The notes under the pieces: generated by a model
What the model was told of the DNA's origin: nothing
Databases searched by the model: none
Seen by the model: the letters and a program-made list of their open reading frames with translations, nothing else
Program-made: the position numbers and the translations under genes
In this document: positions 17,287-28,200 of the stretch, one piece after another
How positions within the stretch are numbered: position 1 is the stretch's first letter
Layout: each line of letters begins with the position of its first letter
Source: Rhizocola hellebori
Lineage (GTDB): Bacteria > Actinomycetota > Actinomycetes > Mycobacteriales > Micromonosporaceae
Length of the DNA: 64,000 nt
NCBI RefSeq assembly: GCF_016862955.1
Contig: NZ_BONY01000004.1
Span: 124,001 to 188,000 of the forward strand
Direction: 5' to 3'

Positions 17287-20249
17287 GTGGGACAAGATCC
17301 GGCTGTTGCCATACAGTCAGATGCGCTGGACTTCTTGCGGCAGCGACTGCGTGGCCTCCATGATCGTGCTGGCCGGCCATCGTATGCAAAACTGGCTGAT
17401 CAAGCCACCCACTTAGGCCTTCGGCTCCCAAATGCGACGGTCGGCACGGTGCTAAACGGGCCTGGTTTACCTCGATGGGAGACGGTCCGTGCGTTTGTGG
17501 AAGCGTGCGTCCAATTTGCCAAGGTGACGCGTCAGACGGCGAACCTAGAACCTTTCGACCGCGACCTACGGCATTGGCTGGGCCTTCATGACGATGTCGT
17601 GGAGCGCGTGCGTGCACGAAAAGCCCGAGGAAGGTCTCCACATCCCGTCAACGTCGAGCTCTCAGGCAGCGACCTTCACGGCTACGTTTCCCAGCTCCGG
17701 CAGCTGGCGCCGACGAGTCTGCTAGATCGCTCCGAGGAATTGGCGGAGCTAAGTGCCTTGTCTCTTCGCGGCGAACCTATTGTCTGGTGGCAGGGCGCTC
17801 CCTACGCAGGTAAGACTGCTTTAATGTCGTGGTTTGCGCTGCATCCACCACCCGGAGTCGACATCGCCTTCTTCTTCGTTACTGCGCAGCTTGTCGAGCA
17901 GTCCGACAGCTTGACGTTCCTGGATGCGATGATTCGGCAGCTGAGCACGCTACCTGGAATGCCGGACCAGGGATCGACCGAGTCTAGGGATCGCGAGCGC
18001 GAATATCTTCGCCTCTTGCGGGCCGCAGGAGGGCGTGCAGTCAGCCAGAGTAGGCCGTTGGTGATCCTGGTCGATGGCCTGGATGAGGACCGAGGAGTAG
18101 ACGCCGACAGCGCGTGCGCAAGCATCGCATCACTGTTGCCACGCCGCCCGATTGAAGGTATCTCCGTGGTCGTCGCTAGTCGCTCACATCCTGACCTTCC
18201 GGATGATGTAGCAGACGACCACCTCCTTCGATCTTGCGCGATTCGGCATCTCGCTTCGTCAACTCATGCCGGCAGACACCGCATCGCGGCAAGGAGGGAG
18301 ATCCACACGCATCTTGTCCATTCAGATAGCCTTCCTAAGCTCATTCTGGGGCTCGTCGCCGCATCCGGAGGCGGACTTGCGCTAGCCGACATTTCAGAGC
18401 TTGCCGACGTTCCTCAGCACGTTGTTGGCACACAAATCAACGGAAGCCTGGGACGAAGCCTTCGGGCTACCACCCATTCGACATCACGAGAAGCGACCTA
18501 TCTGTTTGCACACGACACCCTGTTGGAGACAACGCGAGAGCTGCTCGGAGGCGAACTTCTGGAGTTCGAACAACGGCTACACGTGTGGGCCGATCGTTAT
18601 GCAGCGCTTGGCTGGCCAGTTGACACCCCCGCGTTTCTATACGCACCGTATAGCCGCCTGTTGGCCGCCACCAGGAACGTCCATCGCCTTTTCGGACTTG
18701 CTACCGACGCTGCGCGCCACGTTCACGGCGAACGAAACCGGCGTGTCAATCTCAGCGACCTAGGCGGTGAGGTTAGGTCGGCCGAACGTTTCCTGTTGAG
18801 CGAGCGGTTGCCCAACTTGTCTATGCTCTGCTGTGTATCGCTACACCGTGAACGATTTGCTAACCGGTACAACGAGTACAACGATGATCCCTGGTTCATA
18901 CCAAGGGAACTGCCGATGCTTTGGGCACAACTCGGTGACATCAGCAGGGCCGAAGAACTCGCGCTAGCGCTTGGCCCTGACGTCGAGGTAATTCGGGCCT
19001 TAGCTAACGCCAGCGTGGGTGCGCGCTCGGTCGATTTGGCCGAGGAAGCCGATCGGCTAGCCCATGACGCTCTTGAAAGATTTAGACAGGCACGCCTAGT
19101 TGACAACGCCTTCGACAACCATCGCACTTACGCACTGGCTGACCTAGTCAGGGCATACACCCACGCCAGCGACTGGAAGGGTGTGCAGAGGCTTGTTCGC
19201 CTCGCGTCGAAAGATACCCGCGGGATCCTAGGGCAGGCGCTGGAGGATCTCATTGACACGCTCGTCCGCGGTCGCAAGCTGGCAGTGGCTGAAGAGATCG
19301 CTCGCGTCATCAAGGACCCGGGCGAGAGGAATCGTGCTTTCGCACGGATCGCCGAGGCCAGCATCCTAGATGGTGACGCAAACTCAGCAATTCGCCTGGT
19401 CGAGGGCATTGGGGACGCGACCGTCCGAGTGCGAGCACTCGGCGCCGTGTCACGAATCTTGAGCCAAACGGACATGCATGTCGCTGCGGGTCTAATGCGC
19501 GAGGCTGAAGTAACGGCTCGCAAGATCCAGCACTTCTGGCCAAGGGTTATGGCTCTTGCTGATGTCGCTGAGGCCATGGCTACCATCGAACCTGACACAA
19601 GTGACCGCCTGGCGTCCGAAGTAGAGGAATGCACTCCGCGGATGATGCCCGAGTCAACGCGGGGGTTTGCTGCCGTTGCGTTGATCGCCATAGCGCTAAA
19701 GCGGCAACGATTTGGACGCATTCGTGAGTTGATGAATTTGTGCCCTGAAGCCAATGGCCGCAGTTACGCTGCGGCTCTCACCGTCAATATGCTACTGAAC
19801 ATTGGTCGGTTCCGGGAGGCAAGCAGCATTGCGAAGTTGATTGAGGAGCCATACCAGCAAGCGAAGGCATATCACGCTCTGAGCCGTGCGCTTACCCTCC
19901 AGCAAAGTGGGAAGCCGCAGTGCGTGTGGCAGCAGCCATAGCGGAGCATTCGGCCGCTACGGTGCGCCCTGAAACTGAGGCTTTGCAAGCTGACGCCTAT
20001 CAAGCGCTTGCCGCTGCGATTCTGGAGTCATTACCAAAGAAGCCGTCGGGCCGTCCTGCAGCCTTGCAGAGAGCGCAGCGTTTTGTCGCTCTGGGATTGC
20101 GTTCAGACAACTGGTGGTGTGCTCTGCTGGTCGTCGCCTACTTTGAGCCAGACATCGTCGCTACGTTGCACGAGGCTGTGATTCAACTGATCACCGTGCA
20201 GCGAGATGACCGAGTCGGGACGCAATTTGATTTCGAGCATCACGAGTGA
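17287..20249 (+). pseudogene. HTH-STAND NTPase-helical repeat protein with a 3' frameshift
   Basis: The first 884 codons encode an XRE-like N-terminus (LRGLHDRAGRPSYAKLADQA, LNGPGLPRWETVRAFVEAC), a P-loop NTPase with Walker A GAPYAGKTAL near residues 170-178 and Walker B LVILVDGLDED near 258-268, and helical TPR-like repeats. The frame ends at 19941, but the next frame continues WEAAVRVAAAIAEHS and FVALGLRSDNWWCALLVVAY to a TGA at 20249. The intact paralogue at 25205-29218 ends in matching sequence (ALIGCHWTVSLSSL). So a one-base indel near 19900-19908 has cut off about the last 115 residues. Codon use is visibly less GC-rich than in the flanking genes. It may be a damaged defence sensor or still work without its last helices. 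Confidence 0.7.
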
Positions 20250-20325
20250 GCCTGCAGCAGTGCCTTGGCTGATCGCGGTAACTCATAGTCAATTCGAGTA
20301 ACCGGCTCACCGCCGCCGGATCCTC

Positions 20326-20500
20326 TGGGCGAGCGCGGAGATCCCGCGCACCCGCCACCACTACCTGCACCGGCGCGCCCGCGGCGACCGCCATATCGCG
20401 GCGCTACACCACCTGTTCAACGGGATGTTCGGCCAGCTCCACCACTGCCTGCGGACCGGCCAACACTTCGGTCAGGAAGCGGCTACTCCGAAAACTTCGC
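20326..20500 (+). pseudogene. C-terminal scrap of an IS110-type transposase
   Basis: The plus strand encodes ARGDRHIAALHHLFNGMFGQ followed by LHHCLRTGQHF, matching the C-terminus of the IS110 transposase in this window (AALRHLFSKMLGQLHHCLQH). Nothing of the DEDD domain is left. 20501-20775 has no supported gene. Confidence 0.65.
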
Positions 20501-20952
20501 CTTGGCGGCGCTCGAAGCCATCGACCTCGACCGTACAGCAGAACCATCGGCAAACGACCTTGAAGGCTAGCAACCTAGGCCCGCTTCCCCTCCGCCGTGG
20601 TCCCTCAGCGTCCCCGCCGCAAGGACGGGTATTGCGCCGTGGGTTCTCTGTGGACGGAACGGTTGATGTCCGCCAATGCATGGCGTCGATATAATTAGTT
20701 CTCCACCGCAGTACGCGAGGTGACCTGTCGGGCTCGCAAATCCGGTTCGATTCCGAGGTTGTGGACGGTGTCGCCTGCCACGAGCATGGGACCACTTTGA
20801 AAGATCTTTAGCCACTTGATGGGACCACCCGGTTGCCAGTGATGGGACCACCTGGTTTGCCAGTTGGTGGACCACCGGCGTGTCGCCGGGGTGGATCGAT
20901 CACTGCCATTTTCGATCTCTTCATGTTCATCGATCGACATGGAGAGAGATGA

Positions 20953-22563
20953 GTGGCATACCGGGAGGTATCTGTGATCGAGGTACGAGAAGTGTTACGT
21001 GGCTGGCTTTCTGGGGTCGGCTTGCGTGTGGTCGCGGCTCAGGCGGGCGTGGACCGCAAGACCGCCAGGCGCTATGTCGCTGCGGCGCAGGAGGCGGGGC
21101 TTACCCGCGGTAGCGGGTTTGAGCAGGTCACCGACGAGGTTGTGGGGGCGGTGGTGGCCTCGGTACGGCCGGCTCGTCCGGCCGGGCACGGTTCGGCGTG
21201 GCAGCAGCTGACCGAGCATCAGGAGCAGATCCGCGAGTGGGTCGAGCAGGGCGTGACCGCGGTGAAGATCGGCACTTTGCTGGGGCGGCGCGGTGTCGAT
21301 GTTCCGTATCGCACGCTGCACCGGTTCGTGGTGGCGTGCTGCGGGTTCGGGCGCAGGGACGAGACAGTCCGGGTCGCTGACGGCGAACCAGGAGTCGAGC
21401 TGCAGCTGGATTTCGGCAACGTCGCCACGATGCTCGATCCGGCGACTGGGCGTAAGAAGCTGGTGCGGGCGCTGATTTTCACGGTCGTGTACTCGCGGCA
21501 CATGTTCGTGTGGCTCAGTTTCTCGCAGAAACTCGACGATGTGATCGCCGGATGCGAAGCGGCGTGGGTCTTCTTCGGCGGGGTGTTCAAAGTCCTCATT
21601 CCGGACAACATGGCGGCGATCGTCGCCGACGCGGACCCGGTCAATCCGAAGTACACCAACGGCTGGCTGGACTACGCGCAGCACTGCGGGTTCGTCACCG
21701 ACGCCGCCCGGGTCCGCCGCCCGAAGGACAAACCGCGGGTGGAGCGGGCCGTTCAGTACGTTCGCTCGTCCTGCATGGCCGGGGAGACCTTCATGGACCT
21801 GGAGCAGGCACGGGCGCATGCCCGCAACTGGTGTCTTCAGGTCGCGGGTAAACGCATCCACGGCACGACCCAGCAACGACCGGTTGAGCATTTCCAGGCC
21901 GAGGAGGCAGGGCTGCTGCTGCCCGTCGCGGCGCCTTACGATGTTCCGTTGTTCAAGTCGTGCAAGGTTCACCGCGACTTCCACCTGGAGATCGGCAAAG
22001 CGCTCTACTCGGTGCCGCGGGCCTATCTCGGGCAGCAGGTCGACGTCCGCGCCGATTCGCGGCTGGTGAAAGTGTTCTGGCATGGGCAGCTGGTCAAAAC
22101 CCATCCACGGCAGCGGCCTGGAGGCCGCTGGACAGATCCCGACGACCTTCCCGCGGAGAAGGTCGGCTACGCGATGCGTGATCTGGATCGGCTCATCGCC
22201 GCCGCCGGTCAACACGGCCCGGACGTCGGCATCTACGCCCAGCGGCTGCTGGACGACCCGTTGCCCTGGACCAGAATGCGGGCGGTCTACCGGCTCCTCG
22301 GGCTGGCCCGCCGCTACGGCAGCGACGCGGTCAACACCGCCTGCGGCAAAGCCCTGGACGTCGACGTCGTCTCCGTCACCAAAATCGACGCGATGCTGCA
22401 ACGCGGCACCGAGAACAACACCACACCCCCGCCCAGAGCCGTCGCTGCGGCCGGCGGCCGGTTCGCCCGCGACCCGGGCGAGTTCGCGGTCAGCCGCCCA
22501 CGCCTGCGCGTGGTCACCCAGGCACCCCAGCCGTCCCTGTTCGACGAGGCGGTGAACCAGTGA
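20953..22563 (+). CDS. istA: IS21 transposase IstA
   Basis: The 536-residue protein has an N-terminal HTH (LRVVAAQAGVDRKTARRYVA), a second HTH-like part, and an rve integrase core with VELQLDFGN (Asp), VLIPDNMAAIV (Asp) and KDKPRVERAVQYVR (Glu). The C-terminal part has the usual IstA beta-domain (YSVPRAYLGQQVDVRADSRL). GTG at 20953 has GGAGAGAG upstream. It carries out DNA cutting and joining of the element ends. Its stop overlaps the istB start (GTGA), as is standard for IS21. Confidence 0.9.
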   Translation: MAYREVSVIEVREVLRGWLSGVGLRVVAAQAGVDRKTARRYVAAAQEAGLTRGSGFEQVTDEVVGAVVASVRPARPAGHGSAWQQLTEHQEQIREWVEQGVTAVKIGTLLGRRGVDVPYRTLHRFVVACCGFGRRDETVRVADGEPGVELQLDFGNVATMLDPATGRKKLVRALIFTVVYSRHMFVWLSFSQKLDDVIAGCEAAWVFFGGVFKVLIPDNMAAIVADADPVNPKYTNGWLDYAQHCGFVTDAARVRRPKDKPRVERAVQYVRSSCMAGETFMDLEQARAHARNWCLQVAGKRIHGTTQQRPVEHFQAEEAGLLLPVAAPYDVPLFKSCKVHRDFHLEIGKALYSVPRAYLGQQVDVRADSRLVKVFWHGQLVKTHPRQRPGGRWTDPDDLPAEKVGYAMRDLDRLIAAAGQHGPDVGIYAQRLLDDPLPWTRMRAVYRLLGLARRYGSDAVNTACGKALDVDVVSVTKIDAMLQRGTENNTTPPPRAVAAAGGRFARDPGEFAVSRPRLRVVTQAPQPSLFDEAVNQ

Positions 22564-23339
22564 GCGCCAGAAACCAAGCCAAGACACCAGTTTTAGCCGA
22601 CCCGATCTCCACCGACCTCAAGACGCTCATGCGCTCGCTGAAACTGGGCAAGCTGCTCGACACCCTGCCCGAACGGCTGGCCATCGCCCGCCAGCAACAA
22701 CTGCCCTACGCCGAGTTCCTTGAGCTCATCTTCGGCGATGAGGTCACCCGCCGCGACACCAACTCCGCAGCACTACGCGCCCGCGCCGCCGGCCTGGACC
22801 CCGCCCTGCGCCTGGAACGCTGGGACACCACCGCCGCAGTCCGCTTCGACCAGCAACTATGGGCCGAGCTGACCACCCTGCGGTTCCTCGACGGACCCTA
22901 CGGCGCGCTGATCCTCGGCCCGGTCGGCGTTGGAAAAACCCACCTGGCAACAGCCCTGGGCCACATCGCGGTTCGCCGCCGGATCCCCGTCCAGATGACC
23001 CGAGCCGACAAACTATTCAAGCGCCTCAAAGCCGCCCGCCTGGACAACAGCGTCGAAACCGAGATGCGCCGCCTCGCCCACACCCCACTACTGATCATCG
23101 ACGACTTCTGCCTGCACTCCCTCGACGCCACCGAAACCGCCGACTTCTACGAAATAGTCGTTGAACGCCACCAGAAAACAGCCACCGTGGTCACCTCCAA
23201 CCGCGAACCCAACGAATGGCTGGCCATGATGGCCGACCCGCTCCTGGCCCAATCCGCAGTCGACCGACTCGTCTCCACCTGCCACGAGCTAGTGATCGAA
23301 GGCGACTCCTACCGGCGCCGCCAACGACCCACCAGATAA
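22560..23339 (+). CDS. istB: IS21 helper ATPase IstB
   Basis: The 259-residue DnaC-like AAA+ protein has Walker A GPVGVGKTHLA, Walker B LLIIDDFCL and a sensor motif VVTSNREPNEW. IstB forms decamers on target DNA and delivers it to IstA. It starts within the GTGA overlap with istA, so it is translationally coupled, and terminates with TAA. It looks intact. Confidence 0.9.
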   Translation: MSARNQAKTPVLADPISTDLKTLMRSLKLGKLLDTLPERLAIARQQQLPYAEFLELIFGDEVTRRDTNSAALRARAAGLDPALRLERWDTTAAVRFDQQLWAELTTLRFLDGPYGALILGPVGVGKTHLATALGHIAVRRRIPVQMTRADKLFKRLKAARLDNSVETEMRRLAHTPLLIIDDFCLHSLDATETADFYEIVVERHQKTATVVTSNREPNEWLAMMADPLLAQSAVDRLVSTCHELVIEGDSYRRRQRPTR

Positions 23340-23714
23340 CCACCAACCACAACACCGAGCCGGCCGCGGGACGCCACCCAGGCCGGCTCATCCATTGACT
23401 AACCCTAACCCTCTCGGCACCATCAAACCGCACCAGGTGGTCCCATACTCGTGGCAAAACCCTGGTCCTATGCCGCTGGCTAGCGACAGACGGGCAGTTC
23501 GAGCTTCTCTTCTGTCCGAAGGCGTCAAGCCGGCAAATAGCAGGAAGACACCACGTGCGGGGTAGGTCGGTCTGTTGTCGGCGAACCACGTTTTTGCAGC
23601 GGTGAGTCGTCAGGCGTTGCTCCGGCGGCTAGCCCAATCCAGCCGATCTTGGGGGCCTGACAACCAAGACCGCTTACTAGATGGACTGCCTCAAGTTTCT
23701 CCGCAGGAGGCAGC

Positions 23715-23870
23715 GTGGATGAGATGCGGTCGGCGGCTACGCGACTTGAACAGGATCTGCTGGTGTGCTGCCCTCAGATCGGCGGCCAGCGGGCGCAGTT
23801 GCGCGCGGAGCTGGATCTGCCTCATGTTTCGGCTATGAGCTGCTGGTTAGGCTTCATGAATCGGTTGTAG
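23715..23870 (+). CDS. 51-residue ORF, uncertain
   Basis: GTG at 23715 follows GCAGGAGGCAGC, a good ribosome site. The product (VDEMRSAATRLEQDLLVCCP, ELDLPHVSAMSCWLGFMNRL) looks like a helical fragment and has no family I recognise. It could be the remaining 5' end of a gene cut by the IS insertions. 23457-23714 holds nothing clear. Confidence 0.3.
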   Translation: MDEMRSAATRLEQDLLVCCPQIGGQRAQLRAELDLPHVSAMSCWLGFMNRL

Positions 23871-23982
23871 GTACTGAGCCGGACTTCGTTCTGCTCGACC
23901 CAGACGGCAACGCGTACGAAACGCTCTCCAACACCTTTTGGAGGCAGAACAATCCACCGACAGTCGCATCCGTACGCAACGA

Positions 23983-24447
23983 TCAGTGGCGGCTGGCGGC
24001 CTCAGCCCGCACCTTGGTGACGAACTCGGCGGTGACTTCATGCTCGGGACGTTCCTCCGTGTCGTCCGACTCGTCGTCGAAGCTTGCGTAAATGCCGTAC
24101 ACCTGAAGGCAGGCGTCCATGCCGGCGAGCAGGATGTCCAGCAGGTCCGTCTCGTCGATTCCAGTTTCCAGGATCTCGGCGATGGCGTCGGGAGGAGCAA
24201 TCTCGTCGTCGAGGACTCGGTTCACAACCGCCTCCATCAGCTCCCAGTTGGGCACCTGGAACTCGTCGGCGGCCTCGGGGAATACACGGTCGGTTCCGGC
24301 GCCTGCCACGTCGGAGGTCACGTACGCCGCCGCGGTGAGCCAGCGTGTAGCTGTAACACAGGCCTCGCCTGGTGGAATGTGGGCGGCGAGGAGGGCAGCG
24401 CCGAAGGGGTCCTCGGCCATCAGCGCTTCGGCACGATCAGAACTCAT
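23983..24447 (-). CDS. Hypothetical acidic protein
   Basis: The 154-residue product from ATG 24445-24447 is acidic and helical (AEILETGIDETDLLDILLAG, ASFDDESDDTEERPEHEVTA), with good high-GC codon use and no competing frame of the same quality. No motif identified. The open frame extends to 24555, but its beginning lacks support. It sits between mobile-element debris on both sides, so it may be cargo. Confidence concerns existence rather than function. Confidence 0.5.
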   Translation of the reverse strand: MSSDRAEALMAEDPFGAALLAAHIPPGEACVTATRWLTAAAYVTSDVAGAGTDRVFPEAADEFQVPNWELMEAVVNRVLDDEIAPPDAIAEILETGIDETDLLDILLAGMDACLQVYGIYASFDDESDDTEERPEHEVTAEFVTKVRAEAASRH

Positions 24448-24704
24448 GGCCGGTGAGCATGCCACATAAACAAACAACCTGGGTGACTGAGAGCAGCCAC
24501 CGTACTGGGTAAATGAGAAACGCAGGTCCTGAGCGTCGACGGGTCGATCAAGCATCCGACCTGTCCGTTGAGGGATTCGCGCCCTTGGCGGGCCTGTTGG
24601 ATGGACGAGTCACACGAACCAAAGCCGTGTCCGAAGTGGAGCGGCGGTCAGACAAATAGCAGGCATGATGCTTCGCTCGGCGACGACCTCTGAGCTGCGC
24701 GGCC

Positions 24705-25046
24705 AGGCAGCACCAGCCCGCGCAGCTGGCGGTCGATCGGTGGCCGGCCGGGCTGTGTATGCGGGTAGGTCCAGTGCCGGGCGATCAGATGTCGGTGCCA
24801 GCGCAGCAGCGTGGCTGGGGTGACAAAGAACGCCGACCACTGTGGTCGAGGCAGCAGCCGTGACAGCGCCGCCAGCACTACCCGATCCTCAGGCTGCAAA
24901 TCTGGGCGGTGTACCTGTCGACGCAGGACCGCCACCTGATGCCGCAACACGAGCAGCTCGACGTCCTTCGCACCGCCATCGCGGGCAAGCTAAGGCAGCA
25001 ACCGCAGAATCTGGCGCAAGACCATGTACACCAATGACGCCGACAT
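24705..25046 (-). pseudogene. Degenerate IS3/IS481-like transposase N-terminus, copy 2
   Basis: From ATG 25044-25046 the frame reads MSASLVYMVLRQILRLLP, a TAG (24990-24992), then LARDGGAKDVELLVLRHQVA, VLRRQVHRPDLQPEDRVVLA and WHRHLIARHWTYPHTQPGRP. Homology ends near 24715. The TAG replaces a glutamine codon (CAG) position. There is no catalytic core. The region to its right (25083-25115) contains the IS-end-like sequence CGCACGTCACAGCAACGAATCGG (split here over positions) also seen at other copies. Confidence 0.65.
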
Positions 25047-25204
25047 GCTCCCGATCGTCGTCACCGATGCTCCCGCGGCGGCACACAAAACCGCACGTCA
25101 CAGCAACGAATCGGATTTACGAGCCCCACACGCATAACCCAAGAACCGATTTTACTAGCCCACAGGTTACGTTTTCTTGAGGAGCGCCATCCGCGTATGT
25201 GGCG

Positions 25205-28200
25205 TTAGGCCGCTTCAAGGCGCTCTCGGGCGATAATCCTGACCAGGTCAGGCGAAATTGTACGCAGGGAGGACAGCGACACAGTCCAATGGCACCCGAT
25301 CAGTGCCTGGCTGGCTATGTGGGTAGCGTCGGGCGCAGCCATCGCGATCTTGAGTAGCGCTCGCGCACGGCGCTCGAGGTGAGGTTCGTTGTTGGCAAGG
25401 TTCAGTGCCTCCCTGTGCTCGCCGAGCTCAGCGAGCCGAATTGCAACCGTTGCCCTTGCCTCGGCCAGGCGAGGACTATTTCCGCTGGCATCGATGGATT
25501 GCTTCCACCACAACGCCAAGTCAGTATCCCCTACCAGGGCGAGCGGTTCCGCCAAATGTACAAGGGCCTCGCCACCCAGCTCAGCTGCGTCGGCAACGAT
25601 GTCCAGCAGTCCCCGTTTCGCGGCGGAAATCTTTCCCTGGTGCGCTAACCGCGTCACCAAAAGGGCCGAAGCCTCCACGCGAGCGTTAGAGCGCCGCATG
25701 GTGGCGACGACTCGGCTAGCGTCTTCGAACATTTCCACCGCGGCGAGCGCTTCGACAATGGATACCTGGGTCGCCTCCCGTTCAGCCATGGGCAGTCCTT
25801 GGCTGAGATGCAGAGCCGCTTCCAACGCGTTTTCGGCTGTTTCCGGTCTTCCCTGTCGGGTCGCTGCAACGATGACTAGATTGAGGGCGTCGACGCTCGG
25901 TCTCCCGCTTTTCAACACGACCTCCAAAGCCTGGTCGACCAAGCTCTGTGCAAGAAGGCCACGTATTAATGCCAATTGAAAAAGCAGGTTGCCGTAGCGG
26001 CTGCTGGCCGCTGCCATCACTTCAGCTCGCTTTTGAAGGCCAGATGCAGCCATGCTCTCGATGAGGTCGGCGACGTGCAACTCCAGGACTAAGGGATCAC
26101 GCGATAGGTCATAAGCGAGGTCGGCGATAGCAGATGCTGATTCGTGCTTTCCAGCCTTCGCATACAGCTCCATTAAACCTACCAAGCTTGCAAGGCGTCT
26201 CTCAGGATCGGCAATGCGAGCGAGCATCGCCTTCGCAGCTCTGGCAAGGTTCAGCGCCCCCGACTCGTCGCCTAAGTCGAGGCGTGTTTTCGCCAGCAAT
26301 AGCCATGTTGAGAACCGCCGTTCCGGCGATGCGCCAGCTTCGATCAAGCTCTCCGATAGGTGCGTCAATTCTGTGGCACTCACTCGATCTCCGGACTCCG
26401 CGAACGCCTCGGCGAAGACGGCCGCTGCGAAGGCGCGCTCTTCCGGCGTGAGAAATTGATCCAATATGGCCTGCACTGCCGTTCCCTGTCCACGTGATAT
26501 CAGCGTGCGTCCAAGACTCGTCAGTGCAACGTACCTCGCACGCGGACTGGTGATCGCGGAAATGGTGTCCTTGGCTCGCTGAATGAGATTTGCCTTGGTA
26601 TACGCCTCCGCAATCCCGCCAAGCAACGTCGACCGACGCTGTTCGTCGTCGACTAATAACGCTCTCGCATACGCGACATTGCCCACAGCTTGGATGGTTT
26701 CGAGGTCTCCGTCGAGTGCGGCAGGCTCAATCAGACCCATCCATGCAGATGCCTCTTCCTCAAAATCGGTTGCTGTCCTAGCGACTGCCTCGGTGGCTGC
26801 AGCCAGACGCTCGCCCTCCCCAGGGTCACCGGCAACGGCCACCGCGCGGGCGAGTTCGGCAAGCATCCATGCCCGCCGACGCGGCTCCTCTATAGAGTCC
26901 GTCAACTTCTCACATTCTCTTGCCAGCCTCACGGCCGTCGAAATGTCGTTGCTCTCTTCGATCTGTGCAATGAGAATAGGAATATCGGGGTTCAGACGGG
27001 ATCTTCCGTAAAGGGACCGCATGACGTACTCGAGGTGGGCGAGCACCTTTTCCGCTCGCTGAGGCAAGCGGAGCGCAGCCTCAGCGTGGGCTTTCTGTTG
27101 AGGATCGATGATCGAATCCGTGATTGCCCTGGCCCGATCAAGCTCGCCTGTCAGGACCAGGGCGATGATGGCCAAGGTGAGTGCCTTGGCTTGCCGCTCG
27201 GGATTAGCGATGAGACGGGCCAGCGATTCGGCACGGACAGGCTGTCCAAGATAGACCCAGGTAGCGGGCAGATTGGTAGGTACGTTCAAATTGCGGGCAA
27301 GCAAGTCGTCTCGCCGTACCGCTAGTCTGACTATCGTCAACAGATCGATGCTCGACTGATTCATCATCAGCTCCTGCGCAGCGCGGATTTCGACCATCGC
27401 TGTGGAGTCGCCCCCGGTGACCCCCAGCAGGCGGTCGTGACGGGCGGCGTCGACAGCCAATGCCGTCAACCGCCCGACGTCGTGCTGGCTGTGGAGCATC
27501 CTCGAATATCCTCGCAAAAGATACTGTCCTGTGTCGGACGGCCATCCCTTTTGTCTGTATCCGTCGGCCCACGTATTAATTCGATTCATAAAGGAGTTGA
27601 GGATCTCACCGCGAAGGCGTTCGATGGCCTCGACGCGTAGCGACTCATGCGCGAATAGGAACAGCCTGCTCGGCGCTTCCAGGGTGTTCTCTTCGCGGCC
27701 GACGATGGTCCTGCCGAAGACGCCATGCAGCAGCCCGTCGAGCAGAAACCTAGGCCTGCCAGTCAGCTCCTGCAGCTCAGGCAGCGTCAAACCACCACCA
27801 CATGCGGCCACGAACCCGATCACCTCAAGCGATACCTCATCACCCACCAACAGTTCGTCGAGCTCCAGCTGCGCCCGCTGCCGTACAGCCTGCGCGTGTG
27901 GCCAGGCTTCGAGCCTGCGGACGCGACAATCTCGAAGCGGATGGTCGTGCGCCACGTCCAGCGGGATTGGCGGATGTGGCCGGCCTGCCAGCACGATCCG
28001 CAGTCCTTCTTCGGGCAGCTTCGGCAACAGCGACGCGATGCTTGGAAGGCCAGAGCCGGCCCGCGTTCCGGCGTCCTCGTCGAGGCCATCAACGACCAAC
28101 ACAACACGGCGACCTGCCTCTCGCGCCCTCGCCACAACAGCCTTAAGGAGCGCACGCCGGTGACTGTCGCGGGCCGACGCGGTCAGCAATGCCGGAAGCT

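Larger units (their letters stand above)
20776..23456 (+). mobile_element. IS21-family insertion sequence, apparently complete
   Basis: Ends are TGCCACGAGCATGGGACCAC (20776-20795) and its near-exact reverse complement (23437-23456, 19 of 20 bases), starting TG and ending CA. Two further TGGGACCAC copies follow at the left (20820, 20843), and CAAACC-GCACCAGG at the right mirrors the third. These are the multiple terminal repeats typical of IS21 where IstA binds. The istA and istB genes between them are intact. I see no clear target duplication. Confidence 0.8.

Noticed and set aside
20995-22587. 530-codon minus-strand frame opposite istA
   Set aside because: Shadow of istA codon bias; no ribosome site or recognisable sequence.
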